Shown one piece after another: positions 27,158 through 37,185 of a DNA stretch of 64,000 nt (the stretch's first letter is position 1; the number at the start of each line of letters is the position of its first letter). The notes beneath the pieces are model-generated. The model did not search any database. It was given only the letters and a program-made list of their open reading frames with translations, and was not told the origin of the DNA. This stretch comes from Archangium lipolyticum (GTDB taxonomy: Bacteria; Myxococcota; Myxococcia; Myxococcales; Myxococcaceae), in assembly GCF_024623785.1 (NCBI RefSeq), contig NZ_JANKBZ010000010.1:62001-126000 (forward strand), in the 5' to 3' direction. The position numbers and the translations under genes are program-made.

Positions 27158-30100
27158 GTGATCTCACGCATTCTCAAGGCGTCCTTCGCGCGTCCCGGCC
27201 TCACGGTGGTGCTGGCCCTGGCGCTCTCCGCTTTCGGCGCGGTGGCCTTCGACGGTCTGCGCCGCGACGTCTTCCCCGACCTGTCCGCGCCGCTCTTCAA
27301 CGTCATCGTGCAGAACCCGGCCATGGGCGCGGAGGAGCTCGAGACGGCCGTGGCCATTCCGATGGAGGTGGCGCTCGCCGGCCTGCCAGACGTGCGCCGC
27401 GTCCGGTCCACCTCGCAGCTGGGCGTCACCCAGGTGACGGTGGAGTTCGAGCCGGACGCGGACTACTTCCGCAGCCGCCAGTTCGTCGCGGAGCGCGTGG
27501 CGGCGGTCACCAGCGAGCTGCCACCCGGGACGGACGCGCCGCTCATCTCCAGCCTCACCGGCCGGCTCAATGAGATCTTCGAGTTCACCCTGGAGGCCGA
27601 GCCGGGGGCGGCGGATCTGATGACGCTGAGGGACCTGGCCGAGTTCGAGGTGAAGAACCGGCTGCTCGCCGTGCCCGGTGTGGCGGGCGTGGAGCGGCTG
27701 GGAGGCTACCTGCGCCAGTACCAGGTGCAGCTCGACCCGGAGCAGATGGCCGCCCGGGGCATCTCGCTCGACGAGGTGCAACACGCGCTGGAGGGCGCCA
27801 ACCTCGACGCCTCCGGAGGCTTCGTGGTGCGGGGGCCCGTGGAGTGGACGGTGCGGGCGATGGGACGGGCGAAGACGCTGGAGGACCTGCGCGGCACGGT
27901 GGTGGCCCTGCGCGGGGGGACGCCCGTGCTGCTCGGGGACGTGGCCGACGTGCGGGAGGCGCCCGCCATCCGCCGGGGCATGGCCCACCGGCTCGAGGGC
28001 GAGGTGGTGAGCTGCCGCGTCATCAAGCAGTTCGGCGCGGACACCTTGAAGGTGGCGGAGGGCGTGCGCCAGGCCCTCACCGAGGTGCGGGCGGGTCTTC
28101 CGCCGGGCGTCCACCTGCGCCCCGTGTATGACCAGTCGGAGCTGGTGTCCTCCGCGTTGGGGGGCGTCGGCCGCGCCATCCTCATCGGGGCCTTCCTGGT
28201 GGTGCTCGTCCTCTTCGCGCTCCTGGGAGATCTGCGCGCCGCGGCCATCGTCACGCTCACCCTGCCGCTGTCCCTGGCGCTCGCGGGACTGTTCTTGAAG
28301 GCCACGGGCGTCGGCATCAACACCATGACGCTCGGAGGCCTGGCCATCGCGGTGGGCCTGCTGGTGGACGCGGCCATCATCGTCACGGAGAACATCGTCC
28401 ACCGGCTCCGGGGCGAAGGCGATCCGGGTAGCCGGAAGGCCCAGGCACTGAAGGCGGCGCGCGAGGTGGCCCGGCCCATCACCTTCGCCACCCTCATCGT
28501 CGTCTCCGTCTTCATCCCCCTCTTCGCCATGTCGGGCATCGAGGGGCGCATGTACCAGCCGCTCGCGGCGGCGGTGGTGGCGTGTCTCGCCGCCTCGCTG
28601 TTGCTCGCCCTCACGCTGGTGCCGGTGGCCTCGGCGCTGCTCCTGCGGCCCCGGAAGGATGGTCAGCCGGAGGAGGACGTGTGGCTCATCCGAGTGGTGA
28701 AGGCCCGCTACGCCGTGCTCCTCGATGCCTGCATGCGCAGGGCGGGGCTCGTGCGCGTGGTGGCGCTCGCCATCACGTTGCCCGCCCTGGGGCTCGCCTT
28801 CGCGGTGGGCAGTGACTTCATGCCCAGGCTGGACGAGGGGGCGCTGCTCCTCCAGACGATGCTGCCGCCGGAGGCCTCGTTGGAGGAGGTGGACCGGCTC
28901 AACCACCGCGTGGAGGACGAGCTGCGCAAGTTCCCCGAGGTGGAGGACGTGGTGCGCCGCACGGGACGGGCCGAGCGCACCGAGGACCCCATGCCGCACA
29001 CCGTCTCCGACGTGCTGGTGGTGCTGAAGAAGGACCGGCGGCACGACCTGGAGGAGCTGGAGTCGGAAATGCGCGAGGCCGTGGCGAAGGTGCCCGGTGT
29101 GTCCGTGCTCTTCACCACGCCGTTGGGGATGCGCATCGACGAGGGCCTGGGCGGGAGCCCCGCCGACGTGTCGGTGCGCATCTTCGGACCGGACCTGGAG
29201 CGGCTCGCCCAGCTCTCGGAGCGGGCCCGAGCCATCATGGCGCGGGTGAGGGGAGTGGAGGACCTGCGCGTGGAGAAACTCAGCGGGCTGCCCCAGCTCC
29301 GCATCGACGTGAACCGCGCCGCGGTGGCCCGGGTGGGCCTCACTCCCGGCGACGTCATCCGCGCGGTGCGCGTGGGGCTCGTGGGCGAGGAGTCCTCCCA
29401 GGTGTGGCAGGGTCAGCGCCGGTTCGACCTCGTGTTGCGCCTGGCGGACCACCGCCGGGGGGACGTCAACGCCATCCACAACCTGCTGGTGGACGGGCAT
29501 GACGGCTCCCGGATTCCCCTGAGCCAGCTGGCCACGATCGAGGAGACGACCGGTGCGGGCAGCGTGCGCCGGGAGGCGGGGAGCCGCCGCATCGCCATCG
29601 AGGCGAGCGTGGTGGGACGCGATCTGGGAAGCACCGCCGAGGAGGTGCGCGAGCGGCTGGCGGCGGAGCTGCGGCTGCCCACGGGCTACTTCCTCGACGT
29701 GGGAGGCCGGGTGGAGAGCCAGGAGCGGGCCGCGAAGTCCCTGATGCTCGCCATCGCGGTGGCGCTGCTCGCCGTCTTCCTGCTGTTGTACCTGGCGCTG
29801 GGCTCGTTGGCCGAGACGCTCGTCATCCTCGCCACCCTGCCGGATGCCTTCGTCGGCGGCATCCTCGCGCTGCTGCTGGCTGGAGAGACGTGGAACGTGT
29901 CCAGCCTCGTGGGCCTCATCGGCCTGTTCGGCATCGCGGTGCAGAATGGCCTGGTGCTGGTGGCGCAGACGAAGGGCTTGATGGCGGAAGGCAAGCCCTT
30001 CGATGAGGCCGTGCGCGAGGCCAGCATCGGCCGCGTGCGGCCCAAGCTGATGACGGCGGGCACGGCCATCCTCGGCCTCCTGCCACTGCTGGTGCTGCCG

Positions 30101-30271
30101 CTCCACGGCACCGAGGTCGAGCGTCCGCTGGCAGTGGTGATGGTGGGCGGCCTGCTGACCTCCACGCTCTTCACGCTGCTGGCCCTGCCCACCTTCTACG
30201 CGCTCGTCCACGGCGTGCGCGAGCGCATGGGGTGGCGCCTCGCCTTCTGGAAGGCGCCACGTCTGAAATGA
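27158..30271 (+). CDS. RND efflux pump, CzcA/CusA-like (system 1)
   Basis: A 1,037-residue inner-membrane RND antiporter with 12 predicted spans: one N-terminal helix (LTVVLALALSAFGAVAF), a periplasmic porter/docking loop, six mid helices, a second loop and five final helices. DVFPDLSAPLFNVIV and the second-half LYLALGSLAETLVILATLP are typical of the family. Helix 4 reads LAIAVGLLVDAAIIVTEN: it keeps one aspartate, whereas canonical CzcA/CusA have DFGxxxDGAxxxxEN, so it may represent a divergent clade or a different ion coupling. GTG start with GGGAG upstream. With genes 24663 and 25955 it forms a complete tripartite pump; cargo is unproven. Confidence 0.9.
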   Translation: MISRILKASFARPGLTVVLALALSAFGAVAFDGLRRDVFPDLSAPLFNVIVQNPAMGAEELETAVAIPMEVALAGLPDVRRVRSTSQLGVTQVTVEFEPDADYFRSRQFVAERVAAVTSELPPGTDAPLISSLTGRLNEIFEFTLEAEPGAADLMTLRDLAEFEVKNRLLAVPGVAGVERLGGYLRQYQVQLDPEQMAARGISLDEVQHALEGANLDASGGFVVRGPVEWTVRAMGRAKTLEDLRGTVVALRGGTPVLLGDVADVREAPAIRRGMAHRLEGEVVSCRVIKQFGADTLKVAEGVRQALTEVRAGLPPGVHLRPVYDQSELVSSALGGVGRAILIGAFLVVLVLFALLGDLRAAAIVTLTLPLSLALAGLFLKATGVGINTMTLGGLAIAVGLLVDAAIIVTENIVHRLRGEGDPGSRKAQALKAAREVARPITFATLIVVSVFIPLFAMSGIEGRMYQPLAAAVVACLAASLLLALTLVPVASALLLRPRKDGQPEEDVWLIRVVKARYAVLLDACMRRAGLVRVVALAITLPALGLAFAVGSDFMPRLDEGALLLQTMLPPEASLEEVDRLNHRVEDELRKFPEVEDVVRRTGRAERTEDPMPHTVSDVLVVLKKDRRHDLEELESEMREAVAKVPGVSVLFTTPLGMRIDEGLGGSPADVSVRIFGPDLERLAQLSERARAIMARVRGVEDLRVEKLSGLPQLRIDVNRAAVARVGLTPGDVIRAVRVGLVGEESSQVWQGQRRFDLVLRLADHRRGDVNAIHNLLVDGHDGSRIPLSQLATIEETTGAGSVRREAGSRRIAIEASVVGRDLGSTAEEVRERLAAELRLPTGYFLDVGGRVESQERAAKSLMLAIAVALLAVFLLLYLALGSLAETLVILATLPDAFVGGILALLLAGETWNVSSLVGLIGLFGIAVQNGLVLVAQTKGLMAEGKPFDEAVREASIGRVRPKLMTAGTAILGLLPLLVLPLHGTEVERPLAVVMVGGLLTSTLFTLLALPTFYALVHGVRERMGWRLAFWKAPRLK

Positions 30272-30285
30272 GGGCCGCCCGGCCC
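30272..30285. terminator. possible hairpin between convergent czcA and symporter genes
   Basis: GGGCC and GGCCC arms with a four-base loop, immediately after the czcA stop and before the stop of the convergent symporter gene. There is no U-run, so if it terminates transcription it is not a standard intrinsic terminator. Confidence 0.3.
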
Positions 30286-30295
30286 CGGTCCGGTG

Positions 30296-31993
30296 TCAGG
30301 CGCTCGCCGGCCGGGGCATGACGGCCTGGATGGCCAGGCCCAGGGAGACCACCAGCGCACAGCCGATCACGTTGAACCAGAGGTAGCCGATCCCGCTGAA
30401 CATGAAGAGGGCGATCACCGTGGTCTGCGAGATGAGCGCGGCGAGGAAGACGGCATTGCCCCTCACGTGCTTGAGGAAGAAGGCCACGAGGAAGATGCCC
30501 AGCACCGTCCCGTAGAAGATGGAGCCCAGGATGTTGACGGCCTGGATGAGGTTGTCGAGCAGCGACGCGAAGCTCGCGAAGGCCACCGCGACGATCCCCC
30601 AGAAGACGGTGAACAGCTTGGAGGCCACCAGGATGTGGTGGTCCGAGGCGTCGCGGCGGACGACCCGCCGGTAGAAGTCGACCGTGGTCGTCGCGCCCAG
30701 GGCGGTGAGCTCGCTGGCGATCGAGCTCATGGCCGCCGCGAGGATGACGGTGATGAGCAGCCCCACGAGCCCGCTGGGCATCCAGTCCTTCACGAACGAG
30801 ATGAAGATGTAGTCCGAGTCCTTGGTCTCCATGCCCGGCAGGGCGCGGGACACCACGGCCTTGGCCTCCTTGCGGACCGAGTCGGCCGCGCGGGCGGCGG
30901 CCTGGAGCTGCTCGCGCGCGCTGGCCTCGGCGGAGGCATCACGGGTATCGAGGGCCGCCAGGTAGTTCTCTGCCTCGGCGCGCTTGTCGGCCTGGACGCG
31001 CGTCCACTTCTCCTCGAGGGCCGCGAACTCGCCCGCCTGCGCGGTCGCCTGCACCTTCGCGCGCAGGGGCTGGTTGAAGAGCAACGGCGGCGCGTTGAAC
31101 TGGTAGAACACGAAGACCAGGAGCCCGACGAAGAGGATGAGGAACTGCATCGGGATCTTCAGGACGCCGTTGAACAGCAGCCCGAGGCGGCTCTCGGTGA
31201 TGGAGCGGCCCGACAGGTAGCGGCCCACCTGGGACTGGTCGGTCCCGAAGTACGACAGCGACAGGAAGAGGCCGCCGGTGAGGCCGGACCAGATGTTGTA
31301 GCGGTCCTGGAAGTCGAGATCGAAGCTGACCACGTTCATCCGGCCGAGCGCTCCGGCGACATCCACGGCGCGCCCGAAGGACACGTTCTCGGGCAGCCGC
31401 CACACGATGACGAGGGCGGCCACGACCATGCCCCCGAGCATCACCACCATCTGCTGCTTCTGCGTCTGGCTGACGGCCTTGGAGCCACCCGTCACCGTAT
31501 AGAGGATGACGAGTGCCCCCATCGCGATGATGGTCGGCTCCAGCGGCCAGCCGAAGATGGCGGAGAGGATGATGGAGGGCGCGTAGATGGTGATGCCGGA
31601 AGCGAGCCCGCGCTGGATGAGGAAGAGGAACGCACCGAGCAGGCGCGTCTTCAAGTCGAAGCGGGACTCCAGGTACTCGTAGGCCGTGATGACATTCAGC
31701 CGGTAGTAGATGGGGACGAAGATGGCGCTGACGATCACCATCGCGAGCGGCAGTCCGAAGTAGAACTGCACGAAGCGCATTCCGTCCTCGTAGGCCTGGC
31801 CCGGGACGGAGAGGAAGGTGATGGCGCTGGCCTGCGTGGCCATGACCGACAGGCCGATGGTGGGCCAGCGCAGATCCTGGTCACCCCGCAGGTAGCTGCT
31901 CGCGGTGTCGCGCTCGCCGCGCGTCCGCCAGAGCCCCCAGCCCACGATGAATGCCGTCGTCCCGATGAGGACCAGCCAGTCGAGCAGTGTCAC
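30296..31993 (-). CDS. sodium:solute symporter (SSS family)
   Basis: A 565-residue LeuT-fold symporter with about 13-14 membrane segments. Conserved SSS landmarks: SVMATQASAITFLSVPGQAY near helix 2, helix 8-like ILAAAMSSIASELTALGATT, where the serines and threonines build the sodium site, and FLSLSYFGTDQSQVGRYLSG. Between two helices is an insertion of roughly 75 charged residues (EEKWTRVQADKRAEAE...), longer than usual, likely cytoplasmic or coiled coil. Start is GTG at 31993 overlapping the stop of the 47-residue gene (GTGA). It is third in the PIG-L-peptide-symporter operon; the solute could be a sugar or amino-sugar derivative released by the deacetylase, which is an inference. Confidence 0.9.
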   Translation of the reverse strand: MTLLDWLVLIGTTAFIVGWGLWRTRGERDTASSYLRGDQDLRWPTIGLSVMATQASAITFLSVPGQAYEDGMRFVQFYFGLPLAMVIVSAIFVPIYYRLNVITAYEYLESRFDLKTRLLGAFLFLIQRGLASGITIYAPSIILSAIFGWPLEPTIIAMGALVILYTVTGGSKAVSQTQKQQMVVMLGGMVVAALVIVWRLPENVSFGRAVDVAGALGRMNVVSFDLDFQDRYNIWSGLTGGLFLSLSYFGTDQSQVGRYLSGRSITESRLGLLFNGVLKIPMQFLILFVGLLVFVFYQFNAPPLLFNQPLRAKVQATAQAGEFAALEEKWTRVQADKRAEAENYLAALDTRDASAEASAREQLQAAARAADSVRKEAKAVVSRALPGMETKDSDYIFISFVKDWMPSGLVGLLITVILAAAMSSIASELTALGATTTVDFYRRVVRRDASDHHILVASKLFTVFWGIVAVAFASFASLLDNLIQAVNILGSIFYGTVLGIFLVAFFLKHVRGNAVFLAALISQTTVIALFMFSGIGYLWFNVIGCALVVSLGLAIQAVMPRPASA

Positions 31994-32133
31994 GAATAGG
32001 CCCGGGTGAGTGCCCAGAACAGGGCGATGAATACGGCAAGGGAGCCCAACACGAGGAAGTAGATGTTGCGCCAGGAGCCCAGCAGGGGAGGCGCGTCGTC
32101 GAGCTCGGGCCGTGGCTTGGAGTTATCGTTCAT
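31990..32133 (-). CDS. 47-residue single-span membrane peptide
   Basis: A short gene coupled to both neighbours: its ATG overlaps the deacetylase stop (ATGA) and its stop overlaps the symporter start (GTGA). The product has a charged, proline-rich N-terminus (MNDNSKPRPELDDAPP) and one transmembrane helix (NIYFLVLGSLAVFIALFWAL), ending TRAYS. Small single-span partners occur beside several sodium:solute symporters, so an accessory subunit is plausible. Not enough sequence for family assignment. Confidence 0.75.
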   Translation of the reverse strand: MNDNSKPRPELDDAPPLLGSWRNIYFLVLGSLAVFIALFWALTRAYS

Positions 32134-34616
32134 TGAGCGAGGAGGTTCGCGAGCAGGCGGTAGGCCCCGGGTACACCCGAGGGGAGCTGACGGAAGAAGG
32201 CGAGGCCCGTGTAGACGAAGGTCCCCTTGCCGTGGCGTGCGACGAGCAGCCCGCCGCGGAGCGGTTCCTCGCCAGCATCATTCATGGCGAACACGGGCTT
32301 GTAACGCTCGTCCCACTTCGAGGCGAAATAGAGGCCCCGCTCCTGGACCCAGCCCTGGAAATCGGCGGCCTCCAGCCGGTTGGGGCCCTTCAGGATCGGG
32401 TGATTGGGGTCGACGGGCGTCATCGCCGCGGTCTCGTCTGTCACGCGATCGCGTCCGATCTCCAGGGGGTAGGGGCCGATGGAGGAGTTGAGCGGTCCCA
32501 CGCGGCTGTTGGTGTTGTACTGCACCAGCAACCGCCCTCCCTGCTCCACGTACTTCATGAGCCGCTCGTGGTGGAGCGCGAGGCGCGGGTTGGCGTTGAA
32601 GGCGCGCACGCCGACGAGGATGGCCTCGAAGCGCTCGAGCTTCTCGGAGGCCAGGCGCTCCTCGGGCAGCAGCGTCACCTCGTACCCGACGGCCGCGAGG
32701 CTCTCGGCCACGCGGTCTCCCGGCCCGGGGATGTACCCGAGCCGCCGCACCTTCGTGGCCAGGGTGAAGGGCACCAGCGCCGCCTCGGAGGGCTGGCGTA
32801 CCGTCTGCGGCGGGATGTGCTCGTGCGTCACGGTGCGCACGCGCCACGACTCGGAGCGGCCTCCGCTGTCGACGACGACGCGCAGCCGGCCCCGCTCGCT
32901 CGCGCCCTTGGGCGGGGTGACCTGGAAGCGGACCGTGCGCTCGTCGCCGCGCGCGGCGATCTGGAACGGCACCTCGGCGGGCTCGGCGCGCCAGCCCTTC
33001 GGCATCTCCAGCCGGACCTTGCCGGCCGCGTCCGCCTTGCCCGCGGCCAGCACCACCGCGACGGACTGCGCCGTGCCATTGGGGAACATGAGGACATCCC
33101 GCTCGAGCGTCGCCGTGACGGCCGGGGCGATCTCGAAGGCCCGGTACAGCTCGCCCCGCACCGGATCCGTCCACGCGTAGACCACCGGCCGTACCACGGA
33201 GAAACGCTTGCCGCCGACCTCGTAGACGAAGGTCACCGTCAGGGCGGGCTCTCCCTCGGGCCTGCCCACGAGCGCGCGATCCTGCTCGTCCAGCGCGTAG
33301 AGGCCGCCCGCGACGGGCTTGCGGAGCCAGTAGGGCGTGGAGATGCGTGCGTCCCCAGGAATCGCCACCGGCCTGGAGAGCTTGAAGGGCTTGTTGTCGG
33401 CGAGGTTGGCACCGGCCGCCACGGACTCGCCGCCCGGGAGCGTCACTCCCACCAGCCGGAGCGCGGCGGGCGAGCGGTTCAGCGCCACCAGGTTCAACGC
33501 CACCTGGCTGCCCGGGACGGCCGCCGTCTCCGCTGCACGCGCCTCGAGGAACAGGCCCGCGCACGCGGCCACGAGCGCCTCGGTCTCACGCAGCTTGAGC
33601 GCCTTCCACGGGTTGCTGTCCGGCAGGGCGGAGATCGCCTCGTGCACGCGCAGCAACGCCGGGATGCTGCGGTGGGGGGCGCGCGCATCGAACCCGTTCA
33701 CCGCCTCGTCGATGCTCCGTACCACCTGCTCCGTACCGCTCCACCGCCGCCACGTGAGCTCGAGTCCCTCGAACAGGTCGGACTTCGGCTTCGTCCCGGC
33801 CAGGGGCGTGAAGTACTCCAGCTGCGTCCCGCGCTCGGCCGGCACTCCGAAGCCCTGGCTCTTGTGCTGGCTGCGGCTCTCCGCGGAGATCTCTCCCCAG
33901 GAGCGGCCCAGCAGCGGGTCGTAGCCGCCGACATCCAGCGCGAGGTAGCCGGACATGTCCGCGTCCGGCTTCAGGTTCCACGTCGAGGTGTTGTTCAGCA
34001 GCCTGTCGGCCTTCCACGGCTTCAGCTCCCCGAGCTGCTCGGGGTAGCGCGCCGGGTCGGCCGCCGCCGTGAAGGCCGCCTCCGCCAGGATCGCCGAGGA
34101 GGTGTGGTGCCCGTGGTTCGGCGGCTTCGTGGTGAAGCGCGTGATGATGACATCCGGCTGGAAGCGGCGGATGGCGAGCACGACGTCGGCCAGCACCTCG
34201 TCGCGGCCCCAGATGCGCAGCGTCTCGTCGGCGCTCTTCGAGTAGCCGAAGTCCCTCGCCCGCGTGAACAGCTGCTCGGCGCCGTCGACGCGCCGCGCCG
34301 CGAGCAGCTCGTGCGTGCGGATGAGCCCGAGCAGCTCATCCTGCTCGGTCCCGATGAGGTTCTGCCCGCCATCTCCACGGGTCATCGAGAGATAACCCGC
34401 GCGCACACCCCGTCCACCAGCCAGGTAGGCCAGCAGCCGCGTGTTCTCGTCGTCGGGATGGGCCGCCACGTACAGCACGCTCCCGACCACGCCCAGGCGC
34501 CGGATCCCCGCGGCGAGCTCCCCCGCATGGGGCTGCCGGGCGGGTTGCGCGAGTGCCGTCGACCAGATTCCGAGGCTCATGGCCAGTGCCGTTCCAAGAA
34601 GGACCAGGTTCCGCAT
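32130..34616 (-). CDS. secreted multidomain PIG-L (LmbE) family deacetylase
   Basis: 828 residues with a signal peptide (LVLLGTALAMSLGIW...ALAQ). The PIG-L zinc hydrolase domain (about 40-290) shows VLYVAAHPDDENTRLLAYL and FTTKPPNHGHHTSSAILAEA, providing the AHPDDE and HxxH metal ligands and the catalytic aspartate. The middle has NEW3/alpha-galactosidase-like beta domains (APFQIAARGDERTVRFQ region). The C-terminal domain (about 640-828) resembles a ThuA/GATase1-like fold: ERFEAILVGVRAFNANPRL and GGRLLVQYNT. It is probably periplasmic, removing acetyl or amide groups from amino-sugar compounds. First gene of an operon with the peptide and symporter, divergent from bacillithiol genes 147 bases away. 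ATG at 34616 is chosen as it opens the signal peptide. Confidence 0.9.
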   Translation of the reverse strand: MRNLVLLGTALAMSLGIWSTALAQPARQPHAGELAAGIRRLGVVGSVLYVAAHPDDENTRLLAYLAGGRGVRAGYLSMTRGDGGQNLIGTEQDELLGLIRTHELLAARRVDGAEQLFTRARDFGYSKSADETLRIWGRDEVLADVVLAIRRFQPDVIITRFTTKPPNHGHHTSSAILAEAAFTAAADPARYPEQLGELKPWKADRLLNNTSTWNLKPDADMSGYLALDVGGYDPLLGRSWGEISAESRSQHKSQGFGVPAERGTQLEYFTPLAGTKPKSDLFEGLELTWRRWSGTEQVVRSIDEAVNGFDARAPHRSIPALLRVHEAISALPDSNPWKALKLRETEALVAACAGLFLEARAAETAAVPGSQVALNLVALNRSPAALRLVGVTLPGGESVAAGANLADNKPFKLSRPVAIPGDARISTPYWLRKPVAGGLYALDEQDRALVGRPEGEPALTVTFVYEVGGKRFSVVRPVVYAWTDPVRGELYRAFEIAPAVTATLERDVLMFPNGTAQSVAVVLAAGKADAAGKVRLEMPKGWRAEPAEVPFQIAARGDERTVRFQVTPPKGASERGRLRVVVDSGGRSESWRVRTVTHEHIPPQTVRQPSEAALVPFTLATKVRRLGYIPGPGDRVAESLAAVGYEVTLLPEERLASEKLERFEAILVGVRAFNANPRLALHHERLMKYVEQGGRLLVQYNTNSRVGPLNSSIGPYPLEIGRDRVTDETAAMTPVDPNHPILKGPNRLEAADFQGWVQERGLYFASKWDERYKPVFAMNDAGEEPLRGGLLVARHGKGTFVYTGLAFFRQLPSGVPGAYRLLANLLAQ

Positions 34617-34762
34617 TCGGGCGGACCCTAACAAGGAATGGGACCGCGCTGATGCGAGGATTCCTTATGCCCACCGGGCCATGACGCCCTGAGCCATGAC
34701 TGGCCGTGCGAGCCGGGTCCATCTCCGTCGCCCCGGTGCCCCGGACTTGTTATCACCTGCCC
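34617..34762. promoter_or_regulatory. divergent promoter region between PIG-L operon and bshCBA
   Basis: The only non-coding DNA between the leftward deacetylase/symporter operon and the rightward bacillithiol operon. It must contain both promoters unless transcripts start elsewhere. A weak AT-rich element (cttgttatcacc, about 34744-34755) lies just before the chosen bshC start. No clear palindrome was found. Confidence 0.35.
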
Positions 34763-36391
34763 GTGGCTTCCTCCTTCTCCGCCTCCTGGCTCCGCGGCGA
34801 TCCTCGCGCGCTCGAATTCCTCCCCGACCGCTTCCGGCACCGGACCGCCCGCGCCGAGGCTGTCGCCGCCGCGGCCTCGCGGCCTCTCGCCCCGGCGATC
34901 CACGACGTGCTCGTGGCCCGCAATGCGCGCCTCGCGCCGAGCCCCGCCCGCGAGCGGAACCTGGAGCTGCTCGCCCGTCCCGGCACGACCGTCGTGGTGA
35001 CCGGCCAGCAGGTCGGGCTCTTCCTCGGGCCGCTCTTCACGGTCTACAAGGCCGCCTCGGCCATCGTCGCCGCCCGCGCCCTGGCCGAGGAGGCCGGCCG
35101 GCCCTGCGTCCCCGTCTTCTGGTTGCAGACCGAGGATCACGATCTCCCCGAGATCGATCACTGCTTCACTCCGCGCTCCGCCGGTGGGCTCCTGCGCGCG
35201 TGCCTGGAGCTGCCCGACGCGGCGACCTCGCGCGTCCCGGTCGCCCACCGCCGCCTGGGCCCAGGGGTCACCGCCGCGCTCGCCGCGCTGCGCGCCGAGC
35301 TGGGCGACAGTCCTCACGCGAGCGAGCACCTGGCGCTCCTCGAACGCGCCTACCGTCCCGATGCGACGCTGGCGGACGCCTTCGCCGAGGTGCTGTCGGC
35401 CCTCTTCGCGGACGAGGGGCTCGTGTTCCTCGACCCGCGGGACCCTCGCCTCGCGCCCCTGGCCGCGCCCCTCCACCGCCGCGCCATCGAGGAGGCCTCG
35501 GCCATCGCCGGCAAGCTCGCCCAGCGGGGCCAGGCCCTCTCCGAGGCGGGCTTCTCCGAGCAGGTCCACATCCGCCCGGGCTCACCGCTGGGCTTCTTCT
35601 CTCCCGATGGTATCGACGGCGCGCGCTACCGCATCGATCCCGCTTCCATCCCCGGCACCTGGAGCCTCGTGGGCCACCCGGAAGGTGCCTCCGTGACGAC
35701 GGCCGAGCTCCTCTCCTGGCTGGAGCGCGAGCCGCTCCGCTTCACGACCTCGGCCCTGTTGCGTCCCATCCTCCAGGACTCCTGGCTTCCCACGGCGGCC
35801 TACGTCGGCGGGCCGGGGGAGATCGCCTACTTCGCGCAGCTCGCACCGCTGCATGCGCACGTCGGCCTGCCGATGCCGCTCATCGTTCCGCGCGCCCGGT
35901 TCCGCGTCATCGACGACCGCGCCCGCCGCCTGCTCGACACGCTCGGCCTCTCGCCGGATGACGCGGCCGCCCCGCGTGACGAGCTGCTGGCCCGCCTCGC
36001 CGCCCGCGACGCCGGGGGAGGCTTCGAGCCGCCCGAGGCCGTCGAGGCCCGCCTCCTGGGCGACTTCGCCTCGGAGCTCGCCCGCCTCGGCGAGCGCATG
36101 GCCGCCATCGACCCGACCTTCGCCCGGGCCGTCACCCGCACCGACAAGACAGTCCGCCGAGGCATCTCCCGTCTCGCGGCCCGGTACGGCCGCGCCATCA
36201 CGCAGCGGGATCAGGTGATGGTCGATCGCGTGGACCGCCTGCGGGCCTACCTCGCCCCGGATGGCGCACCGCAGGAGCGCATCCACGGGCTGCCGTACTA
36301 CGCGTGCCGCCTCGGCTCCCAGGCCTTCACGCGCCTCGTCCTCGAGGCCTGTGAGCCCTTCTCCGGCAACCTGAAGGATCTGAAGCCATGA
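34763..36391 (+). CDS. bshC: bacillithiol synthase BshC (cysteine-adding enzyme)
   Basis: A 542-residue protein, equal in length to Bacillus BshC (about 539). Family signatures: [58 protein letters not shown] and later [33 protein letters not shown]. These match the BshC nucleotide-binding core. It adds cysteine to glucosaminyl-malate, the last step of bacillithiol synthesis. GTG at 34763 is used because it opens the conserved N-terminus; an upstream GTG at 34706 adds 19 unlikely residues. The stop overlaps the bshB start (ATGA). A C-terminal coiled coil ([19 protein letters not shown]) is as expected. Confidence 0.93.
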   Translation: MASSFSASWLRGDPRALEFLPDRFRHRTARAEAVAAAASRPLAPAIHDVLVARNARLAPSPARERNLELLARPGTTVVVTGQQVGLFLGPLFTVYKAASAIVAARALAEEAGRPCVPVFWLQTEDHDLPEIDHCFTPRSAGGLLRACLELPDAATSRVPVAHRRLGPGVTAALAALRAELGDSPHASEHLALLERAYRPDATLADAFAEVLSALFADEGLVFLDPRDPRLAPLAAPLHRRAIEEASAIAGKLAQRGQALSEAGFSEQVHIRPGSPLGFFSPDGIDGARYRIDPASIPGTWSLVGHPEGASVTTAELLSWLEREPLRFTTSALLRPILQDSWLPTAAYVGGPGEIAYFAQLAPLHAHVGLPMPLIVPRARFRVIDDRARRLLDTLGLSPDDAAAPRDELLARLAARDAGGGFEPPEAVEARLLGDFASELARLGERMAAIDPTFARAVTRTDKTVRRGISRLAARYGRAITQRDQVMVDRVDRLRAYLAPDGAPQERIHGLPYYACRLGSQAFTRLVLEACEPFSGNLKDLKP

Positions 36392-37185
36392 CCGCGGCCA
36401 ATTCCACCTACGGGCTCGACGTCCTCGCCTTCGGGCCGCACCCCGACGATGTCGAGCTCTTCTGCGGCGGGTTCCTGGCCCGAATGGTCGACCTCGGCTA
36501 CCGCACCGGCATCGTCGACCTGACGCGCGGCGAGAAGAGCTCGCGAGGGACTCCCGAGTCGCGCGCCGCCGAGACCGAGGCCGCTTCCCGGGTGCTGGGC
36601 CTGTCGGTCCGAGAGAACCTCGGCCTGCCGGATGGGTGGATCGACCCCTGGGCCGGCTTCGAGGCGCCCGAGGCCGAGCGCGCGCGGACCGCGCCCGTGG
36701 CTCGCGTGGTCGAGGTCCTCCGCCGCCTCCGCCCCGAGCTCGTCCTCGTCCCCTGGCAGCAGGAGCGCCACCCGGACCACGAGGCCACCAGCGCCCTGGT
36801 GACGCGCGCGTTGTTCTTCGCCTCGGTGCGCAAGTTCGAGACCGAGCCTCCCAGCGCGTCCTTCACGCCGAGGCAGGTCCTCTACTACCCCATGCGCCAC
36901 CTGGCCGAGCCGAGCTTCGTCGTCGACGTGTCGGCGGCCCACGAGCGGAAGATGGCCGCCATCCGCTGCTACGCGAGCCAGGTGGAGCCCCGGGCGGAGG
37001 GTCCGCAGACCCTGGTCGGCTCGCCCCTGTCGCTCACCTCGCTCGAGGCGCGCGACCGCTTCTACGGCGCGCGGATCGGCGTCTCCCACGGCGAGCCCTA
37101 CGTCCTGCGCGAGACCCTGGGCCTGAGCGATCCCCTGGACCATTTCCGCCGGAATAGCTTCGCGCGGCCCCTGTTCTTCCCCTAA
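36388..37185 (+). CDS. bshB1: N-acetylglucosaminyl-malate deacetylase BshB
   Basis: A 265-residue cytosolic PIG-L deacetylase with the BshB1 pattern: [20 protein letters not shown] (metal ligands H, D, D; the aspartates of PHPDD), [31 protein letters not shown] and [19 protein letters not shown] (HPDH metal ligands). It removes acetate from GlcNAc-malate to give GlcN-malate, the second step of bacillithiol synthesis. It is coupled to bshC (ATGA) and bshA (TAATG). The context of three linked bsh genes supports the name over generic PIG-L deacetylases; BshB paralogues can overlap with bacillithiol-conjugate amidase activity. Confidence 0.93.
   Translation: MTAANSTYGLDVLAFGPHPDDVELFCGGFLARMVDLGYRTGIVDLTRGEKSSRGTPESRAAETEAASRVLGLSVRENLGLPDGWIDPWAGFEAPEAERARTAPVARVVEVLRRLRPELVLVPWQQERHPDHEATSALVTRALFFASVRKFETEPPSASFTPRQVLYYPMRHLAEPSFVVDVSAAHERKMAAIRCYASQVEPRAEGPQTLVGSPLSLTSLEARDRFYGARIGVSHGEPYVLRETLGLSDPLDHFRRNSFARPLFFP

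Noticed and set aside
27164-30211. 1,015-codon minus-strand frame opposite czcA
   Set aside because: Antisense of the RND pump; His/Gln/Arg-rich with no domain.
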